NCBI RefSeq assembly: GCF_020171345.1
Contig: NZ_JAIUZM010000001.1
Location: 620,001-684,000, forward strand
Direction: 5' to 3'
Length of the DNA stretch: 64,000 bases
DNA from: Microbulbifer agarilyticus
GTDB taxonomy: Bacteria > Pseudomonadota > Gammaproteobacteria > Pseudomonadales > Cellvibrionaceae
Positions 1-8,894 of the stretch are shown here, piece by piece. The notes under the pieces were generated by a model. It was not told where the DNA came from and did no database searches. It was given only the letters and a program-made list of their open reading frames with translations. Every line of letters starts with the position of its first letter. Position 1 is the stretch's first letter. The position numbers and the translations under genes are program-made.

Positions 1-372
1 GCCACCAGAAACCGGCGCATCCACCGCTCCAATTCCGCGCTCACCCGCCGCGGCGATAACCTGACGCGCGTCGTTGGCAGAGATAGTGGAGCAGTCGATA
101 AGCAGTACTTCCTGGCGCATCGCCTGGATCAAACCATGTACGCCGAGATACAACGTCCGCACCGCTTCGCCACTTGGCAGCATGGATACCACGGCATCGG
201 CATTTTCAATTGCCGCGAGCGCGCTCTCGGCTTTGACACAGCCATTGGCGACGGCGCTTTCCAGCATCACTTCGGACAGGTCAAACGCGGTTACGCGAAA
301 ACCACTTTTGGCGAGGTTGGCCGCCATGGGGCCGCCCATATTGCCGAGACCAATAAACGCTATCGTCTTCAT
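1..372 (-). CDS. mmsB: 3-hydroxyisobutyrate dehydrogenase, N-terminal part (cut by window edge)
   Basis: NAD-dependent oxidation of 3-hydroxyisobutyrate to methylmalonate semialdehyde in valine breakdown, in the cytoplasm. The first 124 codons are visible. The protein opens with a Rossmann motif (MKTIAFIGLGNMGGPMA), continues with the MLPSGEAV segment, and ends at DAPVSGG, the substrate-binding signature of the beta-hydroxyacid dehydrogenase family. The ATG at 370-372 is preceded on the minus strand by an AAGGTGG ribosome site. The rest lies to the left of the window. The pathway enzyme that acts just before it, a 3-hydroxyisobutyryl-CoA hydrolase, is 16 kb away on the same strand, which suggests an insertion between them. 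Family assignment is firm. Confidence 0.9.
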   Translation of the reverse strand, partial: MKTIAFIGLGNMGGPMAANLAKSGFRVTAFDLSEVMLESAVANGCVKAESALAAIENADAVVSMLPSGEAVRTLYLGVHGLIQAMRQEVLLIDCSTISANDARQVIAAAGERGIGAVDAPVSGG

Positions 373-637
373 CCGCATCCACCTTTTTTCATTATTTTTG
401 CTTTAGCCATCGCTGCCCTTTCGCCACGCGAAAGCGTGGCCTTCACACTGAAAAAGACAGGCCAATTACTTCCAAAGATACGCCTGGTCGCTGGTAAATT
501 CATCCTTCTCTGGACAGAAAACCCATTGGTGCCCCTTGGCAATTCCCCGATAGCACTACGCCCCTGCACGGCAGGATGCACCCTATTCGGACCCAGCATA
601 AATCTATACGCGGCGGTAAAGGCCAAGCGATCACCCC
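373..637. other. Non-coding gap, possible left edge of the acquired island
   Basis: 265 bases between mmsB and the AraC-type regulator. I see no convincing gene. Composition changes from GC-rich to AT-rich across this gap, so the left junction of the acquired segment may lie here. No integrase, direct repeat or tRNA end was recognised. Confidence 0.4.
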
Positions 638-1666
638 TTATGAATCAAAGAATCTATCTCTATACTCCATTGGTGAATAACCAGTACTTTTCTTAAAAGC
701 ACGATAGAAAGCGCTCGCCTCCGAATAGCCAAGCTGAACCGCTATATCATCAACAAAGCAACTCGTCTCTGACAAGGTCTTCTTGGCAATCTCCATCGTT
801 ACTTCATTTTTCAATTCTCGAAAGGAGGTACTTCTATCACTCAACCATCTAGTAAGACTTCGACGCGACATAAAAAGTTGCTGGGCAACATAAACCGCAT
901 TGCAATTTTCTGAACCAAGATTTTGCGCTATAAAGTGCTTTGTTCTCGACAAGACATCCCTTTCCCTTTGAATCTGCCGGTAAAGCTCCTCGGTGTGACT
1001 CCTTAGAACTTCCAAAAGATATGGATCACCATTGCTAATCTTGGCCTTCAGCTCATCAGCTCTAATCCATACAGCAGCAACATGACTTGAAAACGAGATA
1101 TCTTTGCCAAACACCTGCTTGTATCGCGAGACATCCCGAGGCCTCTTGAACGGGAACAGCACCCGAACTGGGCACCAATCATCCCCTAAGTGCGAACGAA
1201 AGAATTTAACCAATAGTGCCGTACTCATGACCACTTCTTGTGTCACGTCCACATTCGGCATATGTGTAGGAATATACTCAATTACGCTCTCTTCATCTGA
1301 TCGAGAAAAGAAGTTTACAGAGAGCTCTTTAGATACCGTTTGAGCATAGCGGGCCAGGCACTCACAACACTCTTGTAGAGTCGAAACATGATAGGCCAAT
1401 GCAGCGCCACCACCAAAATAGGACATATCCACCTCGCCGAGCAAATCAAGCGCGAGGCTTTCGTTATCAAGCCTAGTTGCGAGCCAATTAAATAGCGCCA
1501 TGTAGCTCAGCATGGGGAGTTTTTTCCATTCCGGCTCTGGCGCCGCATCCGGCACAAGAACCTCACGCATCTCCGCGGTCGTTATGCCGCAACTCAACGC
1601 ATAATCAACCAGCCACTGTGACCGCAGGTGTGCGCTTTTATCTGGGTAAGGCACCAACGTCTTCAT
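638..1666 (-). CDS. AraC-family transcriptional regulator
   Basis: A 342-residue DNA-binding regulator. Residues of about 20-200 match the ligand-binding half typical of the OruR/ArgR-like AraC subgroup. Residues of about 240-335 hold the double helix-turn-helix, with MSRRSLTRWL in the first part and the family signature FYRAFKKSTGYSPMEYR near the C-terminus. It is divergent from the glutamine-synthetase-like operon, with 157 bases between the two starts, the usual arrangement for an AraC regulator and its target. A likely role is induction of the amine-catabolism genes by substrate; the inducer is unknown. Codon use matches the AT-richer island to its right, not mmsB. Confidence 0.88.
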   Translation of the reverse strand: MKTLVPYPDKSAHLRSQWLVDYALSCGITTAEMREVLVPDAAPEPEWKKLPMLSYMALFNWLATRLDNESLALDLLGEVDMSYFGGGAALAYHVSTLQECCECLARYAQTVSKELSVNFFSRSDEESVIEYIPTHMPNVDVTQEVVMSTALLVKFFRSHLGDDWCPVRVLFPFKRPRDVSRYKQVFGKDISFSSHVAAVWIRADELKAKISNGDPYLLEVLRSHTEELYRQIQRERDVLSRTKHFIAQNLGSENCNAVYVAQQLFMSRRSLTRWLSDRSTSFRELKNEVTMEIAKKTLSETSCFVDDIAVQLGYSEASAFYRAFKKSTGYSPMEYRDRFFDS

Positions 1667-1714
1667 ACGCCGCCTACTTTAATCGTAAAAAAGTATCATT
1701 CCAAATATGGCCTC

Positions 1715-1725
1715 AAATGTCACCC
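1715..1725. promoter_or_regulatory. Candidate AraC operator, copy 1 (AAATGTCACCC)
   Basis: An 11-base word, AAATGTCACCC, lies between the divergent AraC regulator and the glutamine-synthetase-like operon. The same word occurs before the TonB-dependent receptor at 6254. The match extends to CTYAAATGTCACCC. AraC/ArgR-type sites often contain a TGTC half-site. That this is the operator of the local regulator is inference. Confidence 0.35.
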
Positions 1726-1823
1726 TTATCGATCTCTCAATTTGTTAACTTTCACGTCAACGCTTCTCCCAAGCCGGTGAATTGAACAAAGTCACATGAA
1801 ATGCATTACTAAAAGCCAGAACT

Positions 1824-3200
1824 ATGCTTGACCCAAAAAATGTAAAATCCATTGCTGATGCGCGGGCCATTATTGAGCAGCGAGGAATCACACATGTGAA
1901 AGTTGGCCTCTTTGATACTGATGGAGTAATGCGCGGGAAGTACATGAGCAGCCATAAGTTTCTATCCTCGCTCGAACACGGGTTCGCTTTTTGCGATGTC
2001 ACACTAGGATGGGACTCAAACGACCAGCTATATGAAAACAAAAATGTAACCTTTACAGGCTGGCATACTGGCTATCCCGATGCACCAGTGCGAGTGATTC
2101 CGGAGAGTTGCCGACAGATACCATTCGAACCGGAGACGCTCCTCTTTCTTTGTGAATTTGACGGTAGAGCATCAGAACTTTGCCCGCGTAATCTACTAAA
2201 GAGAATCATCCAGAAGGCGAGTAAAATGGGCTTCGAGCCATTTGCAGCTTTTGAGTATGAATTTTTCCTATTCAACGAGACCCCCCTTAGCGCTCGCGAA
2301 AAGAGGTACAACAATCTCCAGCCATTTACACAGGGAAATTTTGGCTACTCTATGATCAGAAACTCTGTGCATTCTGACATATATGAAGAACTGTTTGCGC
2401 TAAGTAATAGCATGGACTTTCCAATTGAGGGCCTTCATACAGAAACCGGCCCTGGCGTGTTAGAGGCTGCGCTGGCAGTAGATACAGCTGTATCTGCAGC
2501 TGACAAAGCTGCGCTGTTCAAAACATATATTAAGGTATGGGCACAACGGATCGGAAAAATGGCCACCTTCATGGCCAAATGGTCAAATAAATTTCCTGGC
2601 CAATCCGGCCATATACACATGTCACTGCGTCACAAAGATGGACGATCCGCTTTCTACGACCCGAAGCAGCCACACAACATGAGTGATCTGCAGCGGCACT
2701 TCGTTGCCGGCTTGCAAAAGCTAATGCCTGAGTTTCTGTCCATGCTGGCACAGACGGTGAACTCATACTCTCGCCTGGTCCCTGGATTCTGGGCACCGAC
2801 AGCATCCACCTGGGGATGTGAAAATCGTACAACTGCACTACGAGTCATTCCCGGTTCAGATAAGGCACAGCGTGTAGAATTTCGGCTTGGTTCAGCCGAC
2901 GCAAACCCTTACATCGCACTAGCTGCAACATTAGCAGCGGGATTGTATGGCATTGAAAAGAAACTTGAGCCTAGCCTAGAGGTGAAGGGAAATGCATATG
3001 AGCAAAAACATCCAGACCACCTTGCACTACCCCAGACTTTGGCGGAAGCGGCGCGCGCACTGAGAAGCTCTGCTGCTGCGAAATCTCTATTTGGCGAGCA
3101 ATTTGTCAATCACTTCTCCGCCAGTAGAGAGTGGGAATTTTCAGAATTTTGCAGGCATGTTACTGACTGGGAAAGATCACGCTACTTTGAAATCATCTAG
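1824..3200 (+). CDS. Glutamine synthetase family protein (gamma-glutamyl-amide ligase-like)
   Basis: A 458-residue member of the glutamine synthetase family, likely an ATP-dependent ligase joining glutamate to an amine, as PuuA does with putrescine and IpuC with isopropylamine. Visible hallmarks are the glutamate-rich metal site FEYEFF (143-148), TETGPGVLE (206-214), the ATP/metal histidine segment SGHIHMS (261-267), NSYSRLVPGFWAP (313-325) and RVEFRLGSADANPY (350-363). It lacks the length and C-terminal adenylation region of a housekeeping GlnA. It heads a three-gene operon with an aldehyde dehydrogenase (49-base gap) and an iron alcohol dehydrogenase. Glutamylation of an alkyl- or arylamine is the inferred role; the amine is not determined. 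Confidence 0.85.
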   Translation: MLDPKNVKSIADARAIIEQRGITHVKVGLFDTDGVMRGKYMSSHKFLSSLEHGFAFCDVTLGWDSNDQLYENKNVTFTGWHTGYPDAPVRVIPESCRQIPFEPETLLFLCEFDGRASELCPRNLLKRIIQKASKMGFEPFAAFEYEFFLFNETPLSAREKRYNNLQPFTQGNFGYSMIRNSVHSDIYEELFALSNSMDFPIEGLHTETGPGVLEAALAVDTAVSAADKAALFKTYIKVWAQRIGKMATFMAKWSNKFPGQSGHIHMSLRHKDGRSAFYDPKQPHNMSDLQRHFVAGLQKLMPEFLSMLAQTVNSYSRLVPGFWAPTASTWGCENRTTALRVIPGSDKAQRVEFRLGSADANPYIALAATLAAGLYGIEKKLEPSLEVKGNAYEQKHPDHLALPQTLAEAARALRSSAAAKSLFGEQFVNHFSASREWEFSEFCRHVTDWERSRYFEII

Positions 3201-3249
3201 CGGTTAGATTTCTATTAACTAGCAATCTATCCTCAGCAGGCAGATATCT

Positions 3250-4635
3250 ATGACGTCTATCCAGAAAACAATCTCTCCCGTCGATAACTCCGTCTACGTT
3301 CAGCGCCAACAAGCAACTATGAAGGAGATTACCCACGCGGTGTCAACAGCAGGGGCTGCCCAAGCCGAATGGAATACTGTTCCCTTGGCCAAACGGCAGG
3401 ATTTGTGCAGCGCTGCCATTTCTTCACTTCTTGAGAATAAAAGCGCTATCGCAGAAGAATTATGCTGGCAAATAGGACGACCAATACGACAGTCAGAGGG
3501 TGAAATCCGCGGAGTTGCCGAGAGAGCGAGGTATATGATTGATGTCGCTCCAGAAGCTTTATCGACAATATACCCCACCTCTAAGAACGGCTATAAGCGA
3601 TATATTCGTCGTGAGGCGGTAGGCACTGTGCTAGTAATTGCGCCGTGGAATTACCCCTATCTCACGGCGATAAATGCAATTATACCAGCGCTACTCGCTG
3701 GAAATTCTGTACTTCTAAAGCACTCAGCACAGACGCCTATATGTGCGGAACGTCTATTTCAGGCGTTCGAATCAGCGGGACTGCCAAAGGGAGTCTTCCA
3801 GTATCTTCATCTAAGCCATCAGCACACTGAATCACTCATTGCAGATCCCGGCGTCGACTATGTCGCGTTTACGGGGTCAGTTGAAGGCGGTGAAATCGTA
3901 GAGAAAGCTGCTGCCGGACGCTTTATTGGTGTCGGTCTCGAGCTCGGAGGCAAAGATCCTGCGTATGTGCGCGCAGATGCAGACCTAGACCATGCAGCCG
4001 CTACTATCGTGGAAGGAGCATTTTTCAATTCCGGGCAGTCCTGCTGTGGAATCGAGCGAGTCTATTTACACGAGTCTATCCACGACAATTTTATAGAAAA
4101 AGCTGTCGAAATTGTAAAAGGCTATAAGCTCGGTCGCCCCGATGAATCCGATACGACATTAGGACCGGTTGTGCGTTCTTCCTCCGCAGAATACATTCGA
4201 CGTCAAATCAAAGATGCTCTCGAAAAAGGGGGGGTCGCACAAATTAATCCGGATGAATTTCCCTTAAATGCTGATGGATCACCGTACCTGGCACCGCAAA
4301 TAGTCACAAACGCCAATCACACCATGCGCCTCATGACTGAAGAATCCTTCGGGCCAGTCATAGGGGTTCAAAAAGTTGCAAACGATAGCGAGGCCATCCG
4401 GCTAATGAACGACAGTGACTTTGGGCTTACTGCGTCGATTTTTACCTGCGACACCGAGGAAGCCGAATCACTTGGTAAAAAGCTTCAGGTTGGCACCTTC
4501 TATGTAAATCAATGTGACTACCTCGACCCCGCGCTGGCTTGGTCTGGAGTCAAACGGTCAGGACGAGGATGTACTCTATCAAAACTCGGCTATTCATCTC
4601 TAACACGACCAAAGTCATTCAACATAAAGATCTAG
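3250..4635 (+). CDS. NAD(P)-dependent aldehyde dehydrogenase
   Basis: A 461-residue ALDH-superfamily enzyme oxidising an aldehyde to its acid in the cytoplasm. Family residues are all present: PWN with Asn134 of the oxyanion hole, FTGS (207-210) in the cofactor fold, general base Glu231 in ELGGKDP, and the nucleophile in GQSCC (Cys265, with a second Cys beside it). The C-terminal EESFGPV motif is also present. It lies between the glutamine-synthetase-like gene and the iron alcohol dehydrogenase gene, with only 15 bases to the latter, so the three are probably one transcript. It could act on a gamma-glutamyl-aminoaldehyde or on an aldehyde freed from an amine. Substrate is not assignable. Confidence 0.9.
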   Translation: MTSIQKTISPVDNSVYVQRQQATMKEITHAVSTAGAAQAEWNTVPLAKRQDLCSAAISSLLENKSAIAEELCWQIGRPIRQSEGEIRGVAERARYMIDVAPEALSTIYPTSKNGYKRYIRREAVGTVLVIAPWNYPYLTAINAIIPALLAGNSVLLKHSAQTPICAERLFQAFESAGLPKGVFQYLHLSHQHTESLIADPGVDYVAFTGSVEGGEIVEKAAAGRFIGVGLELGGKDPAYVRADADLDHAAATIVEGAFFNSGQSCCGIERVYLHESIHDNFIEKAVEIVKGYKLGRPDESDTTLGPVVRSSSAEYIRRQIKDALEKGGVAQINPDEFPLNADGSPYLAPQIVTNANHTMRLMTEESFGPVIGVQKVANDSEAIRLMNDSDFGLTASIFTCDTEEAESLGKKLQVGTFYVNQCDYLDPALAWSGVKRSGRGCTLSKLGYSSLTRPKSFNIKI

Positions 4636-4650
4636 TGGCGGCAAAACAAA

Positions 4651-5814
4651 ATGACCGATTTCATGGCGAACTGGACCTATCCTAATAACATCTACGCTGG
4701 CGCCGGCCGTATAAAGGAGCTGGCGGGTCTGTGCCAGCAGCTAGATATGAAAGCGCCACTTTTTGTTACTGACCCAAACATGTTGAAACTGCCAATAGTT
4801 GCTCAAGCACTTTCTTCATGTCGGAAGATGGGAATCAAATGTAAAGTTTTTTCTGAGATACAGGCAAACCCAAATGGAGAAAACGTAATCTCCGGAGCCG
4901 CAGCTTACCAAGATGGCGGGCATGACGGGGTGATTGCCTTTGGTGGCGGAGCCGCACTGGATGCCGGCAAAGCGATAGCGTTATTGTCTCGCCAAACACG
5001 TCCTCTATGGGACTTTGAGGACGATGGCGACAATTGGCAGCGAGCAAGTGCAAACGATATACCACCGATTATTGCCGTACCGACAACTGCCGGCACAGGA
5101 TCCGAAGTTGGCCGCGCAGCGGTCATTACGCGAGAAACTGAAGACATAAAAAAGATCATTTTCCACCCGGCAATACTTCCAAAAGCCGTAATCCTTGACC
5201 CAACACTTACGATCGGATTACCTCCTCACATAACCGCTGCAACAGGTATGGATGCGCTGTCCCATAATCTAGAGGCATTATGTGCACCCAGTTATCACCC
5301 AATGGCCGACGGCATAGCGATGGAAGGTATACGGATTATCAAGGAATATCTGGCACGAGCCTTCACGGACGGCAGTGATATCGAAGCCAGAACTCAAATG
5401 CTTGTGGCATCCAGCATGGGAGCTACAGCGTTCCAAAAGGGGCTTGGGGGAATGCACGCAATGTCGCATTCCCTAGGTGCGCTCTATAGCCTACACCATG
5501 GCCTACTGAATGCTATTTTGATGCCTTACATTCTACGAGCGAACCAAACAGCGATCGCCACAAAGATTGTCCGGCTATCACGATATCTAGGCTTGGCAGA
5601 TCAATCCTTCGAAGGGTTCTTCAATTGGGTCTTACAGCTACGAAAGAATCTCCAGATCCCCCATACACTTTCGGAAATCGGACTGGATGACATAGATGCT
5701 GAAAAAATCGGGCTTATGTCTAAAAGAGATTCTTGTGCATCTGGAAATCCGATTGACCTGTCCCCGAAGCAGTATAGAGACGTATTTTTGGATGCCCTTG
5801 AGGGAAAGCTCTAG
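4651..5814 (+). CDS. Iron-containing alcohol dehydrogenase
   Basis: A 387-residue type III (iron-dependent) alcohol dehydrogenase interconverting an alcohol and an aldehyde with NAD(P). The nucleotide motif is GGGAALDAGK (98-107), and PTTAGTGSEV (144-153) is the family signature. The four metal ligands are predicted as Asp201 and His205 (DALSH), His269 (MHAMSH) and His283 (HHG); the 14-residue spacing of the last two equals that in FucO. It is the last gene of the 1824-5814 operon and is followed by a strong hairpin at 5920. It may remove or supply the aldehyde used by the adjacent dehydrogenase. Confidence 0.9.
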   Translation: MTDFMANWTYPNNIYAGAGRIKELAGLCQQLDMKAPLFVTDPNMLKLPIVAQALSSCRKMGIKCKVFSEIQANPNGENVISGAAAYQDGGHDGVIAFGGGAALDAGKAIALLSRQTRPLWDFEDDGDNWQRASANDIPPIIAVPTTAGTGSEVGRAAVITRETEDIKKIIFHPAILPKAVILDPTLTIGLPPHITAATGMDALSHNLEALCAPSYHPMADGIAMEGIRIIKEYLARAFTDGSDIEARTQMLVASSMGATAFQKGLGGMHAMSHSLGALYSLHHGLLNAILMPYILRANQTAIATKIVRLSRYLGLADQSFEGFFNWVLQLRKNLQIPHTLSEIGLDDIDAEKIGLMSKRDSCASGNPIDLSPKQYRDVFLDALEGKL

Positions 5815-5919
5815 GATCCCAAAGAGCAAACCCACATACTCGGATATTTTTTGATTTACGCGGAAGAACTGGAAAGCCAGATCAATACTACAAGCATGGG
5901 CTTCGCCACTTGATCCGAT

Positions 5920-5968
5920 CTCACTTAGATTCCTCTCACGAAAGAGCGGAGAATCTATGTGAGTTTTT
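5920..5968 (+). terminator. Probable rho-independent terminator after the alcohol dehydrogenase operon
   Basis: A long imperfect hairpin: CTCAC (5920-5924) pairs with GTGAG (5959-5963), TAGATTC (5926-5932) with GAATCTA (5951-5957), and an inner CTC with GAG around ACGAAA. Five T residues follow at once. Its position about 100 bases beyond the stop codon fits a terminator for the 1824-5814 operon. Confidence 0.7.
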
Positions 5969-6351
5969 CCTGCAGTTCGTGTCTCACTCTGCACCTTCGA
6001 AAAACCCTCTTTATCCAATTGCAGAGTATATGCACCATCGAAGCCTGGAACTTTTCCAGTTGGCTATTTCACGGGATTTCGGCAATCGCCTGCCTAAAAA
6101 TTACTCGACATGTTGATCGTTCAAGTCATAGGTAGCCAAGTTATTTCTTACAGTGGACTCTAGGGAGAAGAGGAAGAATATGGAATGCGCGTAGGCCACC
6201 AGCGATAGATTCCAAATAAACAGCTTGGCCTTTACTGATAGAAATCTGACCTTAAATGTCACCCGCAAGTCGTATGTTGAGTTATACGATTTGATAGCTC
6301 AAAGATTCACCAAAGCTTATACGCGATCCCATATTTTAATAAAAAGGCGAG
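5969..6351. other. Leader region of the TonB-dependent receptor operon
   Basis: About 380 AT-rich bases with no convincing gene. It contains the second copy of the AAATGTCACCC word at 6254 and must hold the promoter of the receptor operon. I could not assign -35 and -10 boxes with confidence. Confidence 0.4.
6254..6264 (+). promoter_or_regulatory. Candidate AraC operator, copy 2 (AAATGTCACCC)
   Basis: Same 11-base word as at 1715, about 90 bases upstream of the receptor start codon. It is followed after five bases by GTCGTAT, giving a TGTC...GTCG pair as in ArgR(AraC)-type sites. It suggests that the divergent regulator also controls the receptor operon. The word match is seen; the function is inferred. 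Confidence 0.35.
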
Positions 6352-8799
6352 ATGGTCATGACGCAACGTTTTCGGAAGTTTACAGACAATATTATTTCAA
6401 GATCCGTGATTTGTGCGATTACTGGCATAGGTACGGCAGTGGCACAGGAACACGAAGACAGCGAACCTCAGGGGAAGACTCATTCATTCGAGGAAGTTAT
6501 CGTCACCGCCCAGAAGCGAGAGCAAAGTATCCAAGATGTGCCGATGTCAATATCAGCCCTCAGCTCGTCCGATATGGAGGGATTGAAACTCCGATCAAGC
6601 ATAGAAATCGCATCACAGGTTCCTAATATGCAGATTTCCACGCCCTATGGTGACGGGTTTCCAATTATCTCGCTTCGTGGCGTAAGTATGAATGACTTTT
6701 CGCTTAACCAGTCTAGTCCGGTAGCCGTGTATGTAGATGAGGTATTTAAGGGAAACCCCGCGCTCCAGGGGGTGCAATTATTTGACCTGGAGCGAATTGA
6801 GGTTCTTCGAGGTCCTCAGGGTACGCTTTACGGAAAAAATGCAACTGGGGGGGCCGTTAACTTCGTCACCAGGAAGGCAGGAGCAGATACGGAAAAATAC
6901 CTCAGCTTTGGACTTGGCAGCTACAACCGAAGAGAAGTACAGGGTGCATACCAGTCAGAGATTCTTGAAGATACCCTTGCCATTCGATTGGCAGGAACCA
7001 GGACAGTCGAGGATGGCTGGATGGAGAATAAGGTGCCAGGGATAGACGATGCTGGCGCCGTCGATGAATGGGGTAGCCGCATCTCCCTCGCTTTTACGCC
7101 AACAGAATCTCTGCATGCAGACCTGCGAGTTTCTTCGAGTCGCTCGGAGCCTGTTAACTACGGAATCATCGCAGAGGCCGGACAATTTGGTGCAGGAAAT
7201 GGCTTTTATGAACTGTTTGACGCACTGGGTCAGGCAATTGGTGGGACCAATGGTGGCTCAGACTCATCATATATCCGACATGGTCTAGATGACTTTGAAA
7301 CTGAGTCAAATAGTGATGCGAAGCGCAAGATCGGCACGGACTCAGCTTCCCTAACGATTAACTGGGACATCAGCTCGGTCTTGACCCTCACCGCCATATC
7401 ATCTTGGGATGAGGGTACGTTTTTCGTACCTGAGGATGCAGACGGCAGTCCATTACGGATTTTAGAGAGCGACTTCACGTCGAGTGCGGATCAAGTAGCT
7501 CAGGATCTTCGTATCACATCGGCCTTTGAAGGCCCATTCAATTTCATTTCAGGACTATACCTGTCCAATGAAATAACCAACGTTGCAACGACCACACGGC
7601 TATACAACGATCTTGATGTAAACCAGGATGGCGATCTGAACAGCTTTGACTGTCTCGACCCGGTTATGTACGCCTTTGGAGCTGGCGGCAATGGAAATAC
7701 AACGGATAACGCTGACCTGCTGAATGGGATATTGCCTTCCCTCGGGCTCGGAATTTCCGGGCTCGGCGACTTCGCCATCCTAGGCTGTCAAGTTAATAAT
7801 AACTTCGAGCAAGACCGCCGCAGTCGTGCGGCATATTTTGACGGCACCTACGATCTTTCTGACGCGTTGACCATGCGCTTCGGGGTTCGGTACACGGATG
7901 ACACAAGCGATCTGAACGACATGGAAGCTCGACTTCTTGATAACACGGGAGCTGACCTAACCCCCTATATCGGAATGACAATTCCCACTATGTCAACAAG
8001 TAATGACGATCAAGAATGGTCTGGAAAAATAGGTCTCGACTATACAACAAAAGGCGACTCACTCATTTTCGCCAACTATAGCAAAGGCTACCGGTCAGGC
8101 GCCTACAATGCGCAAGCATTCCTGAGTCCGTCTGAAGTCAATTACGTAGCTCCAGAAACACTATATGCCCTAGAGGTTGGATTCAAATCAACTCTGCTCG
8201 ACGGTGCCGCACAAGTGAGTGGGGCGGCTTTCCACTATGACTATGACAACCAACAGTTCCTTAACATCGACACCGAGACGCTTGCGCAAAGCCTGATCAA
8301 TATAGAAAGCTCAACGATCCGTGGAATGGAAATCGAGATCTCCGCCTTTCCCACCGATACGCTGCGAATCAGTGGAGGCCTGGGCATCATCGACGCGGAG
8401 GTCGCGCAGGGTACGCTAAGTGGCATCGAGCTGGCGGGAAAGAAATTGGTTTCAGCTCCAGAAGTCAACGCCAATTTTTCTGCAGACTACTTTTACGCAG
8501 TCGGAGATGAGGGAACCGTTACCTTCCATATTGATGGTAGCTACGTCGACGATCTGTATTTCGATATCTTTAACTCAGAAAGTATCAAACAGGATGCCTA
8601 TTGGCTGACCAATGCCAGAATTTCATATGATCCCGGCACTACCGAGAATGACCTATCAATCTCAGTATGGGCAAAAAATCTTCGCAATGAACGTTACAGC
8701 AACCTGTCTCTCGACCTTCAGGAAACATTCGGTATGAATTACCACAATATTGGGTCCCCATTCATGATGGGTCTAGAGGTGAGCTGGAGCTTTCAATAG
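6352..8799 (+). CDS. TonB-dependent outer-membrane receptor
   Basis: An 815-residue outer-membrane gated channel that imports a ligand using energy from TonB/ExbBD. A hydrophobic export segment (about residues 12-31) ends at a likely VAQ cleavage site. The TonB box region is EEVIVTAQKR (about 47-56), followed by the plug with VPMSISAL, the FDLERIEVLRGPQGTLYGKNATGGAVNF segment (quoted in part; about 143-170), and a long beta-barrel ending in a terminal aromatic strand (EVSWSFQ). This type (VIVTAQKRE) is common in sphingomonads and marine gammaproteobacteria and often imports organic compounds other than siderophores. Two start codons lie six bases apart (6352 and 6358). It probably brings in the substrate of the downstream amine oxidase homologue, since the genes run the same way. 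Confidence 0.93.
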   Translation: MVMTQRFRKFTDNIISRSVICAITGIGTAVAQEHEDSEPQGKTHSFEEVIVTAQKREQSIQDVPMSISALSSSDMEGLKLRSSIEIASQVPNMQISTPYGDGFPIISLRGVSMNDFSLNQSSPVAVYVDEVFKGNPALQGVQLFDLERIEVLRGPQGTLYGKNATGGAVNFVTRKAGADTEKYLSFGLGSYNRREVQGAYQSEILEDTLAIRLAGTRTVEDGWMENKVPGIDDAGAVDEWGSRISLAFTPTESLHADLRVSSSRSEPVNYGIIAEAGQFGAGNGFYELFDALGQAIGGTNGGSDSSYIRHGLDDFETESNSDAKRKIGTDSASLTINWDISSVLTLTAISSWDEGTFFVPEDADGSPLRILESDFTSSADQVAQDLRITSAFEGPFNFISGLYLSNEITNVATTTRLYNDLDVNQDGDLNSFDCLDPVMYAFGAGGNGNTTDNADLLNGILPSLGLGISGLGDFAILGCQVNNNFEQDRRSRAAYFDGTYDLSDALTMRFGVRYTDDTSDLNDMEARLLDNTGADLTPYIGMTIPTMSTSNDDQEWSGKIGLDYTTKGDSLIFANYSKGYRSGAYNAQAFLSPSEVNYVAPETLYALEVGFKSTLLDGAAQVSGAAFHYDYDNQQFLNIDTETLAQSLINIESSTIRGMEIEISAFPTDTLRISGGLGIIDAEVAQGTLSGIELAGKKLVSAPEVNANFSADYFYAVGDEGTVTFHIDGSYVDDLYFDIFNSESIKQDAYWLTNARISYDPGTTENDLSISVWAKNLRNERYSNLSLDLQETFGMNYHNIGSPFMMGLEVSWSFQ

Positions 8800-8823
8800 C
8801 CTTAAATAACTCATAAGGGCCTT

Positions 8824-8864
8824 CATGCGCAAACGAATGAGACGACGTCTCACATGAGCGCATG
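8824..8864. repeat. Nested inverted repeat between receptor and amine dehydrogenase genes
   Basis: Outer arms CATGCGC (8824-8830) and GCGCATG (8858-8864) enclose a second perfect palindrome, TGAGACG-A-CGTCTCA (8838-8852). It ends 30 bases before the chosen start of the amine dehydrogenase. It could be an RNA hairpin limiting read-through or protecting an mRNA end, or a protein-binding site. There is no T tract, so an intrinsic terminator is unlikely. Confidence 0.6.
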
Positions 8865-8894
8865 ATGGGCCCACACCATTCTCGCGAGGTACGC

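Noticed and set aside
369-626. An 85-codon minus-strand frame overlapping the mmsB start
   Set aside because: No ribosome site and no recognisable features; it ends inside the mmsB leader.
5638-6018. A 126-codon minus-strand frame over the end of the alcohol dehydrogenase gene and the gap
   Set aside because: Overlaps a firm gene and a terminator hairpin; the translation shows no motif.
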